This document shows positions 53,994 to 63,240 of a DNA stretch of 64,000 bases, in pieces. The stretch lies in contig NZ_UTBG01000186.1 of NCBI RefSeq assembly GCF_900580675.1, positions 124,001 to 188,000 on the forward strand, in the 5' to 3' direction. The translations under genes were made by a program, and so were the position numbers. Every line of letters starts with the position of its first letter. Position 1 is the first letter of the stretch. Source of the DNA: Pseudomonas viridiflava. Its GTDB lineage: Bacteria > Pseudomonadota > Gammaproteobacteria > Pseudomonadales > Pseudomonadaceae. Below the pieces are notes generated by a model. It did no database searches, was not told where the DNA came from, and saw only the letters and a program-made list of their open reading frames with translations.

Positions 53994-54828
53994 CTTGCTC
54001 AACAAACACAGCTTTGTCGAACTCGGTGCCCGGCAGCGGGCCAAGGCCTTGCTGGACGCCGGTTCCTACCGCGAATTGATCGACCCGTTTCAGCGCGTCA
54101 TGTCGCCCTGGCTCAGCCGCCAAGGTGTGGTGCCCCAGGCCGATGACGGCGTGGTGATCGCCAAGGGCAGCATCGCCGGCAAGCCCGTAGTGGTGGCGGC
54201 TATCGAAGGCAATTTCCAGGGGGGCAGCCTGGGTGAAGTCGGCGGCGCAAAAATCGCCGGTGCCCTGGAGCTGGCAGCTGAAGACAACCGCAAAGGCATT
54301 CCGACGTGCGCCGTGCTGCTGCTGGAAACCGGCGGCGTGCGTTTGCAGGAGGCCAACCTGGGTTTGGCCGCGATTGCCGATATCCACGCGGCGATTGTCG
54401 ACCTGCGCCAGTACCAGCCGGTGATCGGCGTGGTGGCCGGCAGCGTCGGCTGCTTTGGCGGCATGTCCATCGCTGCCGGGCTGTGCAGCTACCTCGTCGT
54501 CACCCGCGAAGCGCGCCTGGGCCTCAACGGCCCGCAGGTGATTGAGCAGGAAGCGGGCCTGGACGAATACGACTCCCGCGACCGGCCCTTTATCTGGAGC
54601 CTTACCGGCGGCGAGCAGCGCTTTAACAGCGGCTTGGCCGACCGGTATGTGGCGGATGATGTGGCGCAGGTCCAGCAGACGGTCAGCGCGCTGTTGCAGC
54701 AAGGTCTGCCCGCGCAGCAACGCAGCCGCCAGGCCGATTTCTACCTGGCGCGCCTGGCTGAGCTGGACGCCACGCCGCAAATCGACCCGGCGACGGTTCG
54801 CGACCTGTATCAGGGAGAACGCTCATGA
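53986..54828 (+). CDS. mdcD: Malonate decarboxylase beta subunit MdcD
   Basis: The 280-residue subunit has the crotonase/carboxyltransferase fold and, with MdcE, decarboxylates malonyl-S-ACP. The VVVAAIEGNFQGGSLGEVGGAKI region and VVAGSVGCFGGMSIAAGLCSYLV form the acyl site. The ATG at 53986 is fixed by overlap with the mdcC end. It overlaps mdcE by 4 bases. Confidence 0.96.
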   Translation: MTDLLNKHSFVELGARQRAKALLDAGSYRELIDPFQRVMSPWLSRQGVVPQADDGVVIAKGSIAGKPVVVAAIEGNFQGGSLGEVGGAKIAGALELAAEDNRKGIPTCAVLLLETGGVRLQEANLGLAAIADIHAAIVDLRQYQPVIGVVAGSVGCFGGMSIAAGLCSYLVVTREARLGLNGPQVIEQEAGLDEYDSRDRPFIWSLTGGEQRFNSGLADRYVADDVAQVQQTVSALLQQGLPAQQRSRQADFYLARLAELDATPQIDPATVRDLYQGERS

Positions 54829-55583
54829 GAGGGTTGCAGTGGTTCAACGCATTGAGCGCGGGGGCAACGCCTGTCGAAGGCTTGCCGGCCTCGCTGAAAG
54901 TCGCTGACGGTGAATTGGGGCGTTTTATCGCAGTGGTCACCGACCAGCAAAATCGCTTCCCGCGTGCACGCAACGGCGAAGTCGGACTGCTGGAAGGCTG
55001 GGGCCTGGCCAAGGCGGTCGACGACGCCATCGCCAGAGGCGACAAACGCCCGATCATCGCCATCGTCGACGTGCCCAGCCAAGCCTATGGCCGTCGCGAA
55101 GAAGCCCTCGGCATCCACCAGGCCCTGGCCGCCGCCGCCGACAGCTATGCCCGCGCGCGTCTGGCCGGGCACCCAGTGATTGCATTGCTGGTGGGCAAGG
55201 CCATGTCCGGCGCGTTCCTCGCCCACGGTTACCAGGCAAACCGGTTGATCGCCCTGCGCGACCCCGGCGTGATGGTGCACGCCATGGGCAAGGCTTCGGC
55301 GGCGCGGGTGACCCTGCGCAGCGTCGAAGAGCTGGAAGCCCTGGCGGCCAGCGTGCCGCCGATGGCCTATGACATCGACAATTATGCCAGCCTCGGTTTG
55401 CTGTGGGAGACCTTGTCGGTTCGCCAGATTGAACAGCCCACGGCAGACGATGTGGCGCGGGTCAGTGATTGCCTGATCAGTGCGATCAAGGATATCGACA
55501 GTACAGACCTGAGCGGGCGCCTGGGCGCGACCAATCGCGCCGCCTCCAGCCACGTACGCCAGTTGCTGCGGGAGCAATGGTGA
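54825..55583 (+). CDS. mdcE: Malonate decarboxylase gamma subunit MdcE
   Basis: The 252-residue partner of MdcD has the same fold. The acyl-binding portion is in PVIALLVGKAMSGAFLAHGYQANRLIAL, and PIIAIVDVPSQAYGRREE precedes it. It begins within the mdcD stop (ATGA) and overlaps mdcG by 7 bases, so all subunits are likely made in step. Confidence 0.96.
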   Translation: MRGLQWFNALSAGATPVEGLPASLKVADGELGRFIAVVTDQQNRFPRARNGEVGLLEGWGLAKAVDDAIARGDKRPIIAIVDVPSQAYGRREEALGIHQALAAAADSYARARLAGHPVIALLVGKAMSGAFLAHGYQANRLIALRDPGVMVHAMGKASAARVTLRSVEELEALAASVPPMAYDIDNYASLGLLWETLSVRQIEQPTADDVARVSDCLISAIKDIDSTDLSGRLGATNRAASSHVRQLLREQW

Positions 55584-56173
55584 ACGCCCACGACTTGCTC
55601 TGGGGCATGACCCCGGCGCACCTGCCCGCCGATGCGCCGGCCTGGGTGCTCGACGCGCTCGGCGCCGGCCACCCGGTGGTGGTGCGGCGGGCGATTGCGC
55701 AAGCAGGTCAGGTGGCGGTCGGCGTGCGCGGGCCATTGCGTGAACAGCGTTTTGCCGCCGAGATGCCGCTGGCGGCGGTGCAGCGGCGTGTGATTCCGGA
55801 GGCCCTGCGCGGCGTGATCTCGACTCGGGATTTACCGGCACTGCAGGCGCTGACCCAACTGCGCCCGGTGCTGGCGCAGGAGGCCTGGGGCGTCACTGGA
55901 AGTGCCGGTTTTGAATTGGCCACGGGCATCGAGGCACTGCACGCCCAAAGCGATCTGGACTTGATCCTGCGCACACCCGAGCGCCTTGAACGCGGTGATG
56001 CCGAGGACCTGCTGGCGATGCTGGATAAGGCGCCGTGTGCCGTCGACCTGCAACTGCAAACCCCCTTCGGCGCCGTCGCCTTGCGCGAGTGGGCCAGTGG
56101 TTCACGCCGCGTGCTGCTGAAAACCGTCAGCGGCGCGCACCTGGTACTCGACCCGTGGCAGGCGGTGGCATGA
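55577..56173 (+). CDS. mdcG: Phosphoribosyl-dephospho-CoA transferase MdcG
   Basis: The 198-residue nucleotidyltransferase attaches the prosthetic group made by MdcB to MdcC. A polymerase-beta-like motif appears as SDLDLILRTPE near residue 117. The start is either ATG 55577 or GTG 55580; ATG is used. It overlaps mdcE at its start and mdcH at its end (4 bases). Confidence 0.93.
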   Translation: MVNAHDLLWGMTPAHLPADAPAWVLDALGAGHPVVVRRAIAQAGQVAVGVRGPLREQRFAAEMPLAAVQRRVIPEALRGVISTRDLPALQALTQLRPVLAQEAWGVTGSAGFELATGIEALHAQSDLDLILRTPERLERGDAEDLLAMLDKAPCAVDLQLQTPFGAVALREWASGSRRVLLKTVSGAHLVLDPWQAVA

Positions 56174-57069
56174 GCAGCCTCCTGGTGTTTCCGGGGCAGG
56201 GTGCCCAGCGTGCGGGCATGCTCCAAGCGCTGGCGGCTGACATCCTGGACGAAGCCAGCGATGCCTTGGGCGAAGACGTGCGCCAGCTCGATTCGGCGCA
56301 GGCGTTGGCAAGCACCCGCGCCGTGCAGCTCTGCCTGTTGATCACCGGCGTGGCCCATGCCCGACAGCTGCAACACACGCCGGATTACGTCGCGGGCCTG
56401 TCCATCGGCGCCTACCCGGCGGCCGTCATTGCCGGTGCACTGGACTTTGCCGATGCGGTAAAACTGGTCAGCCTGCGCGGTGAGCTGATGCGGAAAGCTT
56501 ATCCACAGGGCTACGGCATGACCGCGCTGATCGGCCCCGAGTTATCCACCGTCGAATCCCTGCTGGCCGCTGTCCACAGCCCGCAGACCCCGGTGTACCT
56601 GGCCAATATCAATGCCGATAACCAGACCGTGATTGCCGGCAGTGACAAGGCGATGAAACTGGTCGCCGAACGCATCAAAGGCAACGGCGTCGCCAAGCGC
56701 CTGGCCGTCAGCGTGCCCTCCCATTGCGCGCTGCTGGAAGCGCCGGCCCAGGCGCTGGAGAAGGCCTTTGTGACGCTCAAAACGCCGCGCATCACTTACC
56801 TGAGCAGCACCCGCGCGCGGCCTATCCACAACCCTGAGCAATTGCGCGACGACCTGGCCTTCAACATGTGCCGCATCGTCGACTGGCGTGGCACCGTGCA
56901 AAGCGCCTACGAGCGCGGCGTGCGCCTGCAAATCGAACTGCCCCCTGGCGCCGTGCTCACCGGCTTGTCGCGTCGCGTGTTTGAACAAGGCACGGTGATC
57001 GCCTGCGAAGGCGCGCGCCTGGACACCTTGCAGGCCCTGCTGGAAGAGGAGGAGCGCCGCCACCGATAA
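56170..57069 (+). CDS. mdcH: Malonyl-CoA:ACP transacylase MdcH
   Basis: The 299-residue acyltransferase loads malonate onto MdcC. It has LLVFPGQGAQRAGM at the start, the nucleophile serine in AGLSIGAYPAAV near residue 79 and the histidine in SVPSHCALLEAP near 180. It is the FabD-like member of the operon and its last enzyme gene; the transporter genes follow after 67 bp. Confidence 0.95.
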   Translation: MSSLLVFPGQGAQRAGMLQALAADILDEASDALGEDVRQLDSAQALASTRAVQLCLLITGVAHARQLQHTPDYVAGLSIGAYPAAVIAGALDFADAVKLVSLRGELMRKAYPQGYGMTALIGPELSTVESLLAAVHSPQTPVYLANINADNQTVIAGSDKAMKLVAERIKGNGVAKRLAVSVPSHCALLEAPAQALEKAFVTLKTPRITYLSSTRARPIHNPEQLRDDLAFNMCRIVDWRGTVQSAYERGVRLQIELPPGAVLTGLSRRVFEQGTVIACEGARLDTLQALLEEEERRHR

Positions 57070-57136
57070 AGCACGACCCGAGGCTTTCGAAGCACAAAAA
57101 CAACAATTTCGATCGAGCACTTTGAGGACAACAACA

Positions 57137-57550
57137 ATGATTATTTACGGTGTGGCTTTGCTGGCGATCTGCACGCTCGCGGGCGTGATCATGGGTGACA
57201 TGCTTGGCGTGCTGCTCGGCGTCAAATCCAACGTGGGCGGGGTGGGCATCGCGATGATCCTGCTGATCTGCGCGCGCTTGTGGATGCAAAAACGCGGCGG
57301 CATGACCAAGGATTGCGAGATGGGCGTGGGCTTTTGGGGCGCCATGTACATCCCCGTGGTCGTCGCCATGGCTGCGCAACAAAACGTGGTCACCGCCCTG
57401 CACGGCGGCCCGGTCGCGGTGCTCGCAGCGATTGGTTCGGTGGTGGTGTGTGGTTGCACCATCGCGCTGATCAGCCGCACTCACAAGGGCGAACCGTTGC
57501 CCGATGAAGAGCCGCTGATCACGGCGGCACCTGTCGTGGGAGGCCGCTGA
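57137..57550 (+). CDS. madL: Malonate transporter subunit MadL
   Basis: The 137-residue membrane protein has about four hydrophobic segments and the MadL pattern VIMGDMLGVLLGVKSNVGGVG near the start. With MadM it takes up malonate, probably with sodium as in Malonomonas. GAGG lies 9 bases before the ATG. One base separates it from madM. Confidence 0.93.
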   Translation: MIIYGVALLAICTLAGVIMGDMLGVLLGVKSNVGGVGIAMILLICARLWMQKRGGMTKDCEMGVGFWGAMYIPVVVAMAAQQNVVTALHGGPVAVLAAIGSVVVCGCTIALISRTHKGEPLPDEEPLITAAPVVGGR

Positions 57551-57551
57551 T

Positions 57552-58316
57552 ATGTGGGATCTCATCGAAAAAGGTTTGGAACATAACGGCCTGGTCACCG
57601 CGTTTGCGTTCGTTGGCGTGGTGATGTGGATTTCCGTGGTGCTGTCCAAGCGCCTGACGTTCGGGCGCATTCACGGCTCGGCGATTGCCATCGTGATTGG
57701 CCTGGTATTGGCGTGGGTCGGCGGCACCATTACGGGCGGGCAGAAAGGCCTGGCGGACCTGGCGCTGTTCTCCGGTATTGGTTTGATGGGCGGCGCGATG
57801 TTGCGTGATTTCGCGATTGTCGCTACCGCCTTCGAGGTGCAAGCCACTGAAGCGCGCAAGGCCGGGATGATCGGCGTGATTGCCTTGCTGCTGGGCACGA
57901 TCCTGCCGTTTATCGTGGGTGCGAGCATGGCGTGGGCGTTCGGTTATCGCGATGCGGTCAGCATGACCACCATCGGTGCCGGTGCCGTGACTTACATCGT
58001 CGGGCCGGTGACCGGCGCGGCGATTGGCGCGACTTCGGATGTGATGGCACTGTCGATTGCGACCGGGCTGATCAAGGCGATTCTGGTGATGGTTGGCACG
58101 CCGATGGCAGCTCGCTGGATGGGCCTGGACAACCCGCGCTCGGCCATGGTGTTCGGTGGGTTGGCCGGCACCGTGAGCGGCGTGACCGCAGGGCTGGCGG
58201 CGACGGATCGGCGGTTGGTGCCGTATGGCGCGCTGACGGCGACGTTCCATACCGGGTTGGGCTGCTTGCTTGGGCCTTCGCTGCTGTACTTCATTGTGCG
58301 TGGGTTGGTTGGCTGA
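57552..58316 (+). CDS. madM: Malonate transporter subunit MadM
   Basis: The 254-residue membrane protein has about seven helices and glycine-rich segments (GGTITGGQKGLADLALFSGIGLMGGAMLRDF, GPVTGAAIGATSDV). It is the larger subunit of the MadLM malonate carrier. This carrier replaces the MdcF permease found in other mdc operons. A REPIN follows, then convergent mdcR. Confidence 0.93.
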   Translation: MWDLIEKGLEHNGLVTAFAFVGVVMWISVVLSKRLTFGRIHGSAIAIVIGLVLAWVGGTITGGQKGLADLALFSGIGLMGGAMLRDFAIVATAFEVQATEARKAGMIGVIALLLGTILPFIVGASMAWAFGYRDAVSMTTIGAGAVTYIVGPVTGAAIGATSDVMALSIATGLIKAILVMVGTPMAARWMGLDNPRSAMVFGGLAGTVSGVTAGLAATDRRLVPYGALTATFHTGLGCLLGPSLLYFIVRGLVG

Positions 58317-58338
58317 TTGTTGTGGGCTTTGAGGGCCC

Positions 58339-58413
58339 TATCGCAGGCAAGCCAGCTCCCACATTTTGATCTGTGAATGCATTTAAATGTGGGAGCTGGC
58401 TTGCCTGCGATGG
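58339..58413. repeat. REPIN, compact
   Basis: CTATCGCAGGCAAGCCAGCTC and TGGGAGCTGGCTTGCCTGCG flank a spacer of about 25 bases (CACATTTTGATCTGTGAATGC). The arrangement is the same as at 5873–5947. It lies between convergent madM and mdcR. Confidence 0.88.
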
Positions 58414-58418
58414 CGGTC

Positions 58419-59333
58419 TCAAGCCTGGCGATTGGCATACATCCGACACTCTGCCAGCAACGCCAGCAAGTTCGGATCGCGCTCCTTGGCCTTCAAGAAC
58501 ACCACCCCGATATGCTGCTGCAACCGGTACCTGGGTTGCAGCGGTATGAGCTTCACGCGGTTCTCGTACACCGCCGCAATCCGCCCCGGCAACAGCGCAT
58601 AACCCACCCCCGAACTGACCATGCTCAGCAACGTGAAGATGTCATTCACCTGCATCGCCACCTTGGGCTCGAACCCCGCCTGCTTGAACACCCGATTACC
58701 ATCCTGGTGCGTGGCGAAGCCTTGGGTGAGGGTGATGAAGGTCGCGTCACGCACGTCGGCGAGGTCGATTTCGCGCTCGCGGTCGAAGGGTGAGTCCGCC
58801 GGGGTCGCCAGGAAGATGTCGTCGGAGAACAGCGCGATCTGTTCGCAGTCGGGGTCGTGGGCGTGCTCGTCAAGGGAGATCAGGATCGCGTCGACCTCCA
58901 TATTCTTGAGCTTGTAGAGCAGGTCGAAATTGGAGCCCAGGATCAGGTCGATGTTGAGTTCGCTGCGTCGGATTTTCAGGCCCATGATCAGTTGCGGCAC
59001 GGTCTTGACCGTCAGCGAATACAGCGAGCCGAGCTTGAAGCGCTCGGCGGAAAACCCGGCGGCTTCGCGGGTGAGGCGTACGCTGTCGACCACATCGGCC
59101 ACCAGTTTTTGCGCGCGCTCTTCGAGTACGTAGGCGCTTTCCAGCGGGGTGAGGTTGCGCCCTTCGTGCTTGAACAACGGGCAGCGCAGCGCATTTTCCA
59201 GGGAATGGATGGCGCGGTGCACGCTGACGTTGCTGGTTTGCAGCTCGGCGGCGGCGCGGGCGAGGTTGCCGGTGCGCATGAACGCCAGGAAGATTTCCAA
59301 CTTTTTGAGGGTGAATTCTTCGTCGATCAGCAT
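58419..59333 (-). CDS. mdcR: LysR-family regulator MdcR of malonate use
   Basis: The 304-residue regulator has an N-terminal helix-turn-helix (about residues 8–66: FTLKKLEIFLAFMRTGNLARAAAELQTSNVSVHRAIHSLE in pattern) and a periplasmic-binding-like effector domain. It matches malonate regulators that activate mdc genes with malonate. The ATG at 59333 gives the standard start MLIDEEFTL; a longer frame has no support. It lies at the far end of the locus, convergent with madM and divergent from the hemolysin III gene. Confidence 0.92.
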   Translation of the reverse strand: MLIDEEFTLKKLEIFLAFMRTGNLARAAAELQTSNVSVHRAIHSLENALRCPLFKHEGRNLTPLESAYVLEERAQKLVADVVDSVRLTREAAGFSAERFKLGSLYSLTVKTVPQLIMGLKIRRSELNIDLILGSNFDLLYKLKNMEVDAILISLDEHAHDPDCEQIALFSDDIFLATPADSPFDREREIDLADVRDATFITLTQGFATHQDGNRVFKQAGFEPKVAMQVNDIFTLLSMVSSGVGYALLPGRIAAVYENRVKLIPLQPRYRLQQHIGVVFLKAKERDPNLLALLAECRMYANRQA

Positions 59334-59477
59334 GGCCGTGGCTCTTGTTCGAATGGGCTCGATTGTGCCCGCAAAACCGTCCGGCGTCGCCGGAACGTCA
59401 TCGGGCACTTGCACTCTTATGCGCAAGGCGGGAGGCTTGCCAACCCAGGGTCAACGGTTACAGGAGGCGAGTGACAC

Positions 59478-60095
59478 ATGTATCACGGGGAACGATTCAA
59501 CGCCTGGAGCCATTTGCTCGGGGCAGTTGCAGCTTTTGTGGGTGCGGTATGGATGTTGGTGGTGGCGAGCCTGGACGGCAGCCCCTGGAAGATCGTCAGC
59601 GTGGCGATTTATGGCTTTACGCTGCTGGTGCTGTACAGCGCGTCCACCGTGTACCACAGCGTGCGGGGGCGGCGAAAAGAGATCATGCAGAAGGTCGATC
59701 ACTTTTCGATCTACCTGTTGATTGCCGGCAGCTATACGCCGTTTTGCCTGGTGACCTTGAGAGGGCCGTGGGGCTGGACGCTGTTCGGGATCGTGTGGGG
59801 GTTGGCGGTGATCGGCATCCTGCAGGAAATCAAGCCGCGCTCCGAGGCGCGCATCCTGTCGATTGTGATCTACGCGGTGATGGGCTGGATCGTGCTGGTG
59901 GCGGTCAAGCCGCTGCTCGCTGCGCTGGGCACGGCGGGGTTTGTGTGGCTGGCCTCGGGCGGGGTGTTGTACACCGTCGGCATCATCTTTTTTGCCCTGG
60001 AGGATCGCCTGCGGCATTCCCATGGGATCTGGCATTTGTTCGTGATCGGCGGCAGTTTGCTGCACTTTGTGGCGATCATGCATTACGTGCTTTAA
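59478..60095 (+). CDS. Hemolysin III (PAQR) family membrane protein
   Basis: The 205-residue protein has seven membrane helices and the PAQR metal-site motifs: ERFNAWSHLLGA at the start, STVYHSV near 57, KVDHFSIYLLIAGSYTPF near 75 and SHGIWHLFVIGGSLLHFVA near the end. Bacterial members are linked to lipid homeostasis; a direct haemolytic role is doubtful. Its ATG follows AGGAG by 10 bases (CAGGAGGCGAGTGACACATG). Confidence 0.92.
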   Translation: MYHGERFNAWSHLLGAVAAFVGAVWMLVVASLDGSPWKIVSVAIYGFTLLVLYSASTVYHSVRGRRKEIMQKVDHFSIYLLIAGSYTPFCLVTLRGPWGWTLFGIVWGLAVIGILQEIKPRSEARILSIVIYAVMGWIVLVAVKPLLAALGTAGFVWLASGGVLYTVGIIFFALEDRLRHSHGIWHLFVIGGSLLHFVAIMHYVL

Positions 60096-60112
60096 CGCGA
60101 TGCGGTTAAAAA

Positions 60113-60206
60113 ATGTGGGAGCGGGCTTGCTCGCGAATGCGGTGGTTCAGTCGATGCATGTGCAAGCTGATACACCGCGTTCGCGAGCAAGCCCGCTCCC
60201 ACATTT
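60113..60206. repeat. REPIN, GCGGGCTTGC type
   Basis: ATGTGGGAGCGGGCTTGCTCG faces the inverse CGAGCAAGCCCGCTCCCACAT across about 45 bases containing GCGAATGCGG…CCGCGTTCGC. It lies between convergent hemolysin III and rsmE genes. Confidence 0.92.
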
Positions 60207-60227
60207 TGATTGGGTTTGCAGAGCGGG

Positions 60228-60947
60228 TTAGAAGTCGCCCCAGAGCTGCTGGGCGACGGCCAGCGCCACCACCGGCGCCGTTTCGGTTCGCAGCACGCGC
60301 GGGCCGAGGCGGGCGGCGTGGAAACCGGCGCCTTGGGCGGTTTCGACTTCCTGGTCGGTCAGCCCGCCTTCGGGCCCGATCAGGAACGCCAGGCTCGACG
60401 GCTTGGCGTGGCTGACCATCGGCTCGGCCACCGGGTGCAGCACCAGCTTCAAATCCGCCTCGGCCTGTTTCAACCAATCCGCCAGCAACAGCGGTGGGTG
60501 AATCACCGGCACGGTCGAACGCCCGCATTGTTCGCACGCGCTGATCGCCACCTGGCGCCAGTGCAGCAGGCGTTTGTCGGCGCGTTCGTCTTTCAGGCGC
60601 ACTTCGCAGCGGTCGCTGAAAATCGGCGTGATAGCGTTGACGCCCAGTTCGGTGGCTTTCTGAATCGCCCAATCCATGCGCTCGCCACGCGACAAGCCCT
60701 GGCCGAGGTGGATGTGCAGCGGGGATTCGGTCTGGCCGGCGAAGCTTTCGGTCAGTTGCACGCTGACGCGCTTTTTACCGACCTCCAGCAAGGTGCCCAA
60801 AAACTCCTGGCCCGAGCCGTCGAACAGTTGCACGGCGTCGCCTTCGACCATGCGCAGCACGCGGCTGATGTAATGCGCCTGAGCCTCTGGCAACTCAATG
60901 TCGCCGAGGCTCAGCGGGGTGTCGGTGAAAAAGCGGGACAGTCTCAT
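60228..60947 (-). CDS. rsmE: 16S rRNA (uracil-1498-N3)-methyltransferase RsmE
   Basis: The 239-residue SPOUT-class enzyme methylates U1498. An N-terminal PUA-like region (RLSRFFTDTPLSLGDIELPEAQAHYISRVLR in pattern) is followed by the knot with FLIGPEGGLTDQEVE near 186 and LGPRVLRTETAPV near 215. The ATG at 60947 is the family start. It is 29 bp downstream of bioA on the same strand. Confidence 0.95.
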   Translation of the reverse strand: MRLSRFFTDTPLSLGDIELPEAQAHYISRVLRMVEGDAVQLFDGSGQEFLGTLLEVGKKRVSVQLTESFAGQTESPLHIHLGQGLSRGERMDWAIQKATELGVNAITPIFSDRCEVRLKDERADKRLLHWRQVAISACEQCGRSTVPVIHPPLLLADWLKQAEADLKLVLHPVAEPMVSHAKPSSLAFLIGPEGGLTDQEVETAQGAGFHAARLGPRVLRTETAPVVALAVAQQLWGDF

Positions 60948-60976
60948 TTCTGTTCTCTGAAAAGTTGTGTAGGCCA

Positions 60977-62383
60977 TTAACCCGGATCGCGAAAGCCTGG
61001 GTGGAAGTCTTTCGGCACGGCCACGCTGACTTTGTTGTGGGTGGCGATATCGATGCCTTCGCTGGCCACTTCAGCCAGAAAGTCGATCTGCTCCGGCGTA
61101 ATCACATAGGGCGGCAGGAAATACACCACGCTGCCCAATGGCCGCAACAGCGCGCCGCGTTCCAGGGCGTGCTCGAACACCTTCAGGCCACGGCGTTCCT
61201 GCCAGGGGTAGGCGGTCTTGGTGGCTTTGTCCTGGACCATTTCGATGGCCAGTACCATGCCGGTCTGGCGCACTTCCGACACGTGAGGGTGGTCCACCAG
61301 GTGCGCGGTGGCCGTGGCCATGCGCTGGGCCAGGGCCTTGTTGTTCTCGATGACGTTGTCTTCCTCGAAAATATCCAGGGTCGCCAGGGCCGCCGCACAG
61401 GCCAGCGGGTTGCCGGTGTAGCTGTGCGAGTGCAGGAAGGCGCGCAGGGTCGGGTAGTCGTCGTAGAAGGCGTCGTAGACGTCATCGGTGGTGACCACGG
61501 CGGCCAACGGCAGGTAGCCGCCGGTGAGCGCCTTGGACAGGCACAGGAAGTCCGGGCGGATGCCTGCCTGCTCACACGCGAACATCGTGCCGGTGCGGCC
61601 AAAGCCGACGGCGATTTCGTCGTGGATCAGGTGCACGCCGTAGCGGTCGCAGGCCTCGCGCAGCAGCTTGAGGTACACCGGGTGGTACATGCGCATGCCG
61701 CCGGCGCCCTGGATCAGCGGCTCGACGATCACCGCCGCAACCGTGTCGTGGTGCTCGGCAAGGGTCTGTTCCATGGCCAGGAACATGGTGCGCGAGTGTT
61801 CCTCCCAACTCATGCCGTCGGGGCGCAGGTAGCAATCCGGGCTCGGCACCTTGAGGGTGTCCAGCAGCAATGCCTTGTAGGTCTCGGTAAACAGCGGCAC
61901 GTCGCCCACCGACATCGCGGCGATGGTTTCGCCGTGGTAGCTGTTGGTCAGGGTGACGAAGCGCTTTTTGTCCGGCAGGCCGCGGTTCAGCCAGTAATGG
62001 AAGCTCATCTTCAGCGCGACTTCGATACACGACGAGCCGTTGTCGGCGTAGAAGCAGCGGGTCAGGCCTTCGGGCGTCATCGCTACCAGGCGCTCGGACA
62101 GCTCGATCACCGGCTGGTGGCTGAAACCGGCGAGAATCACGTGCTCCAGTTGGTCGACCTGGTCCTTGATGCGCTGGTTGATGCGCGGGTTGGCGTGGCC
62201 AAACACGTTGACCCACCAGGAACTCACGGCGTCGAGGTAGCGCTTGCCTTCGAAGTCTTCCAGCCACACGCCTTCACCGCGCTTGATGGGGACCAGCGGC
62301 AGTTGCTGGTGGTCTTTCATCTGGGTGCAGGGATGCCACAGCACCGCGAGGTCGCGTTGCATCCACTGGTCGTTCAAGCCCAT
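60977..62383 (-). CDS. bioA: Adenosylmethionine-8-amino-7-oxononanoate aminotransferase BioA
   Basis: The 468-residue PLP enzyme uses S-adenosylmethionine as amino donor to make 7,8-diaminopelargonic acid in biotin synthesis. Key segments are LWHPCTQMKDHQ at the start, the aspartate in HLIHDEIAVGFGRTG near 249 and the PLP lysine in LCLSKALTGGYLPLAAV near 283. Here bioA is separated from any other bio gene and paired with rsmE, as in other pseudomonads. Confidence 0.96.
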   Translation of the reverse strand: MGLNDQWMQRDLAVLWHPCTQMKDHQQLPLVPIKRGEGVWLEDFEGKRYLDAVSSWWVNVFGHANPRINQRIKDQVDQLEHVILAGFSHQPVIELSERLVAMTPEGLTRCFYADNGSSCIEVALKMSFHYWLNRGLPDKKRFVTLTNSYHGETIAAMSVGDVPLFTETYKALLLDTLKVPSPDCYLRPDGMSWEEHSRTMFLAMEQTLAEHHDTVAAVIVEPLIQGAGGMRMYHPVYLKLLREACDRYGVHLIHDEIAVGFGRTGTMFACEQAGIRPDFLCLSKALTGGYLPLAAVVTTDDVYDAFYDDYPTLRAFLHSHSYTGNPLACAAALATLDIFEEDNVIENNKALAQRMATATAHLVDHPHVSEVRQTGMVLAIEMVQDKATKTAYPWQERRGLKVFEHALERGALLRPLGSVVYFLPPYVITPEQIDFLAEVASEGIDIATHNKVSVAVPKDFHPGFRDPG

Positions 62384-62656
62384 CGGTTATCTCCTCGAAG
62401 CGGTCCTGCGGCCAGCGCAGGCGAAACAATCGCGCAAGCCTATGCAATGGGCGACTGTGTCACAACCCATTACCGATGAATTCGCAGTAAACACAGGACG
62501 GACTGTCACGTTTCTTGGGAATAGTCCTTAATCCGTCGTTAACTTATGGTGCCTACGCTCCAGATCGTATTTCTCGATATTTCAAAGCGAAATTTTCCGC
62601 TTTAATTCGATAGGTAAATCGCTAGTCTTGGGTGCAGCTCTTACGGGATTAAGTAC
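62384..62656. other. Divergent region bioA / cytochrome b561
   Basis: This is a 273-bp gap with an AT-rich half next to the cytochrome gene. AAAGCG (62584–62589) and CGCTTT (62598–62603) form an inverted repeat around AAATTTTC, and TCGAT occurs on both sides. It may be an operator. I see no gene here. Confidence 0.4.
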
Positions 62657-63208
62657 ATGCAGCTACGTAACTCACCGGCCCGGTATGGCTGGGTCAGTAT
62701 GATTTTGCACTGGGGCGTGGCCCTGGTGGTGTTCGGCTTGTTCGCCTTGGGCTTGTGGATGGTCGGCCTCGACTATTACAGCGCCTGGCGCAAAGAGGCG
62801 CCCGACCTGCACAAGAGCATCGGCATTACGCTGTTCGCGATCATGCTGGTGCGGATTGTCTGGCGCCTGGTCAGCCCGCCGCCACCGCCGCTTTCCAGCT
62901 ATAGCCGCATGACCCGTATCGGTGCCGCGTTCGGCCACGCGTTCCTGTATCTCGGGCTGTTTGCCGTGATGATCGCCGGTTACCTGATTTCCACCGCAGA
63001 CGGTGTCGGTATCCCGGTGTTTGGCCTGTTTGACATTCCTGCCGTGGTTTCCGGGCTACCGGACCAGGCAGACAACGCTGGCCTGGTGCACCTGTATCTC
63101 GCCTGGGTGTTGGTGGTCTTTGCCGGCTTGCACGGCGTGGCTGCGTTGAAACACCACTTTATCGATCGTGATGTGACCCTCAAGCGAATGCTGGGGCGCA
63201 AAGCCTGA
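62657..63208 (+). CDS. Cytochrome b561 family protein
   Basis: The 183-residue protein has four membrane helices with histidines placed for two b-type hemes: ILHWGVALV near residue 16, LHKSIG near 54, FGHAFLYLG near 94 and [12 protein letters not shown] near 156. Members pass electrons from quinol or act as superoxide:quinone oxidoreductases (CybB-like). It is followed 32 bp later by the YceI gene, a pairing common in proteobacteria. Confidence 0.92.
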   Translation: MQLRNSPARYGWVSMILHWGVALVVFGLFALGLWMVGLDYYSAWRKEAPDLHKSIGITLFAIMLVRIVWRLVSPPPPPLSSYSRMTRIGAAFGHAFLYLGLFAVMIAGYLISTADGVGIPVFGLFDIPAVVSGLPDQADNAGLVHLYLAWVLVVFAGLHGVAALKHHFIDRDVTLKRMLGRKA

Positions 63209-63240
63209 TGTTCAACCTCGACTCACAAGGAATAGAAAGC

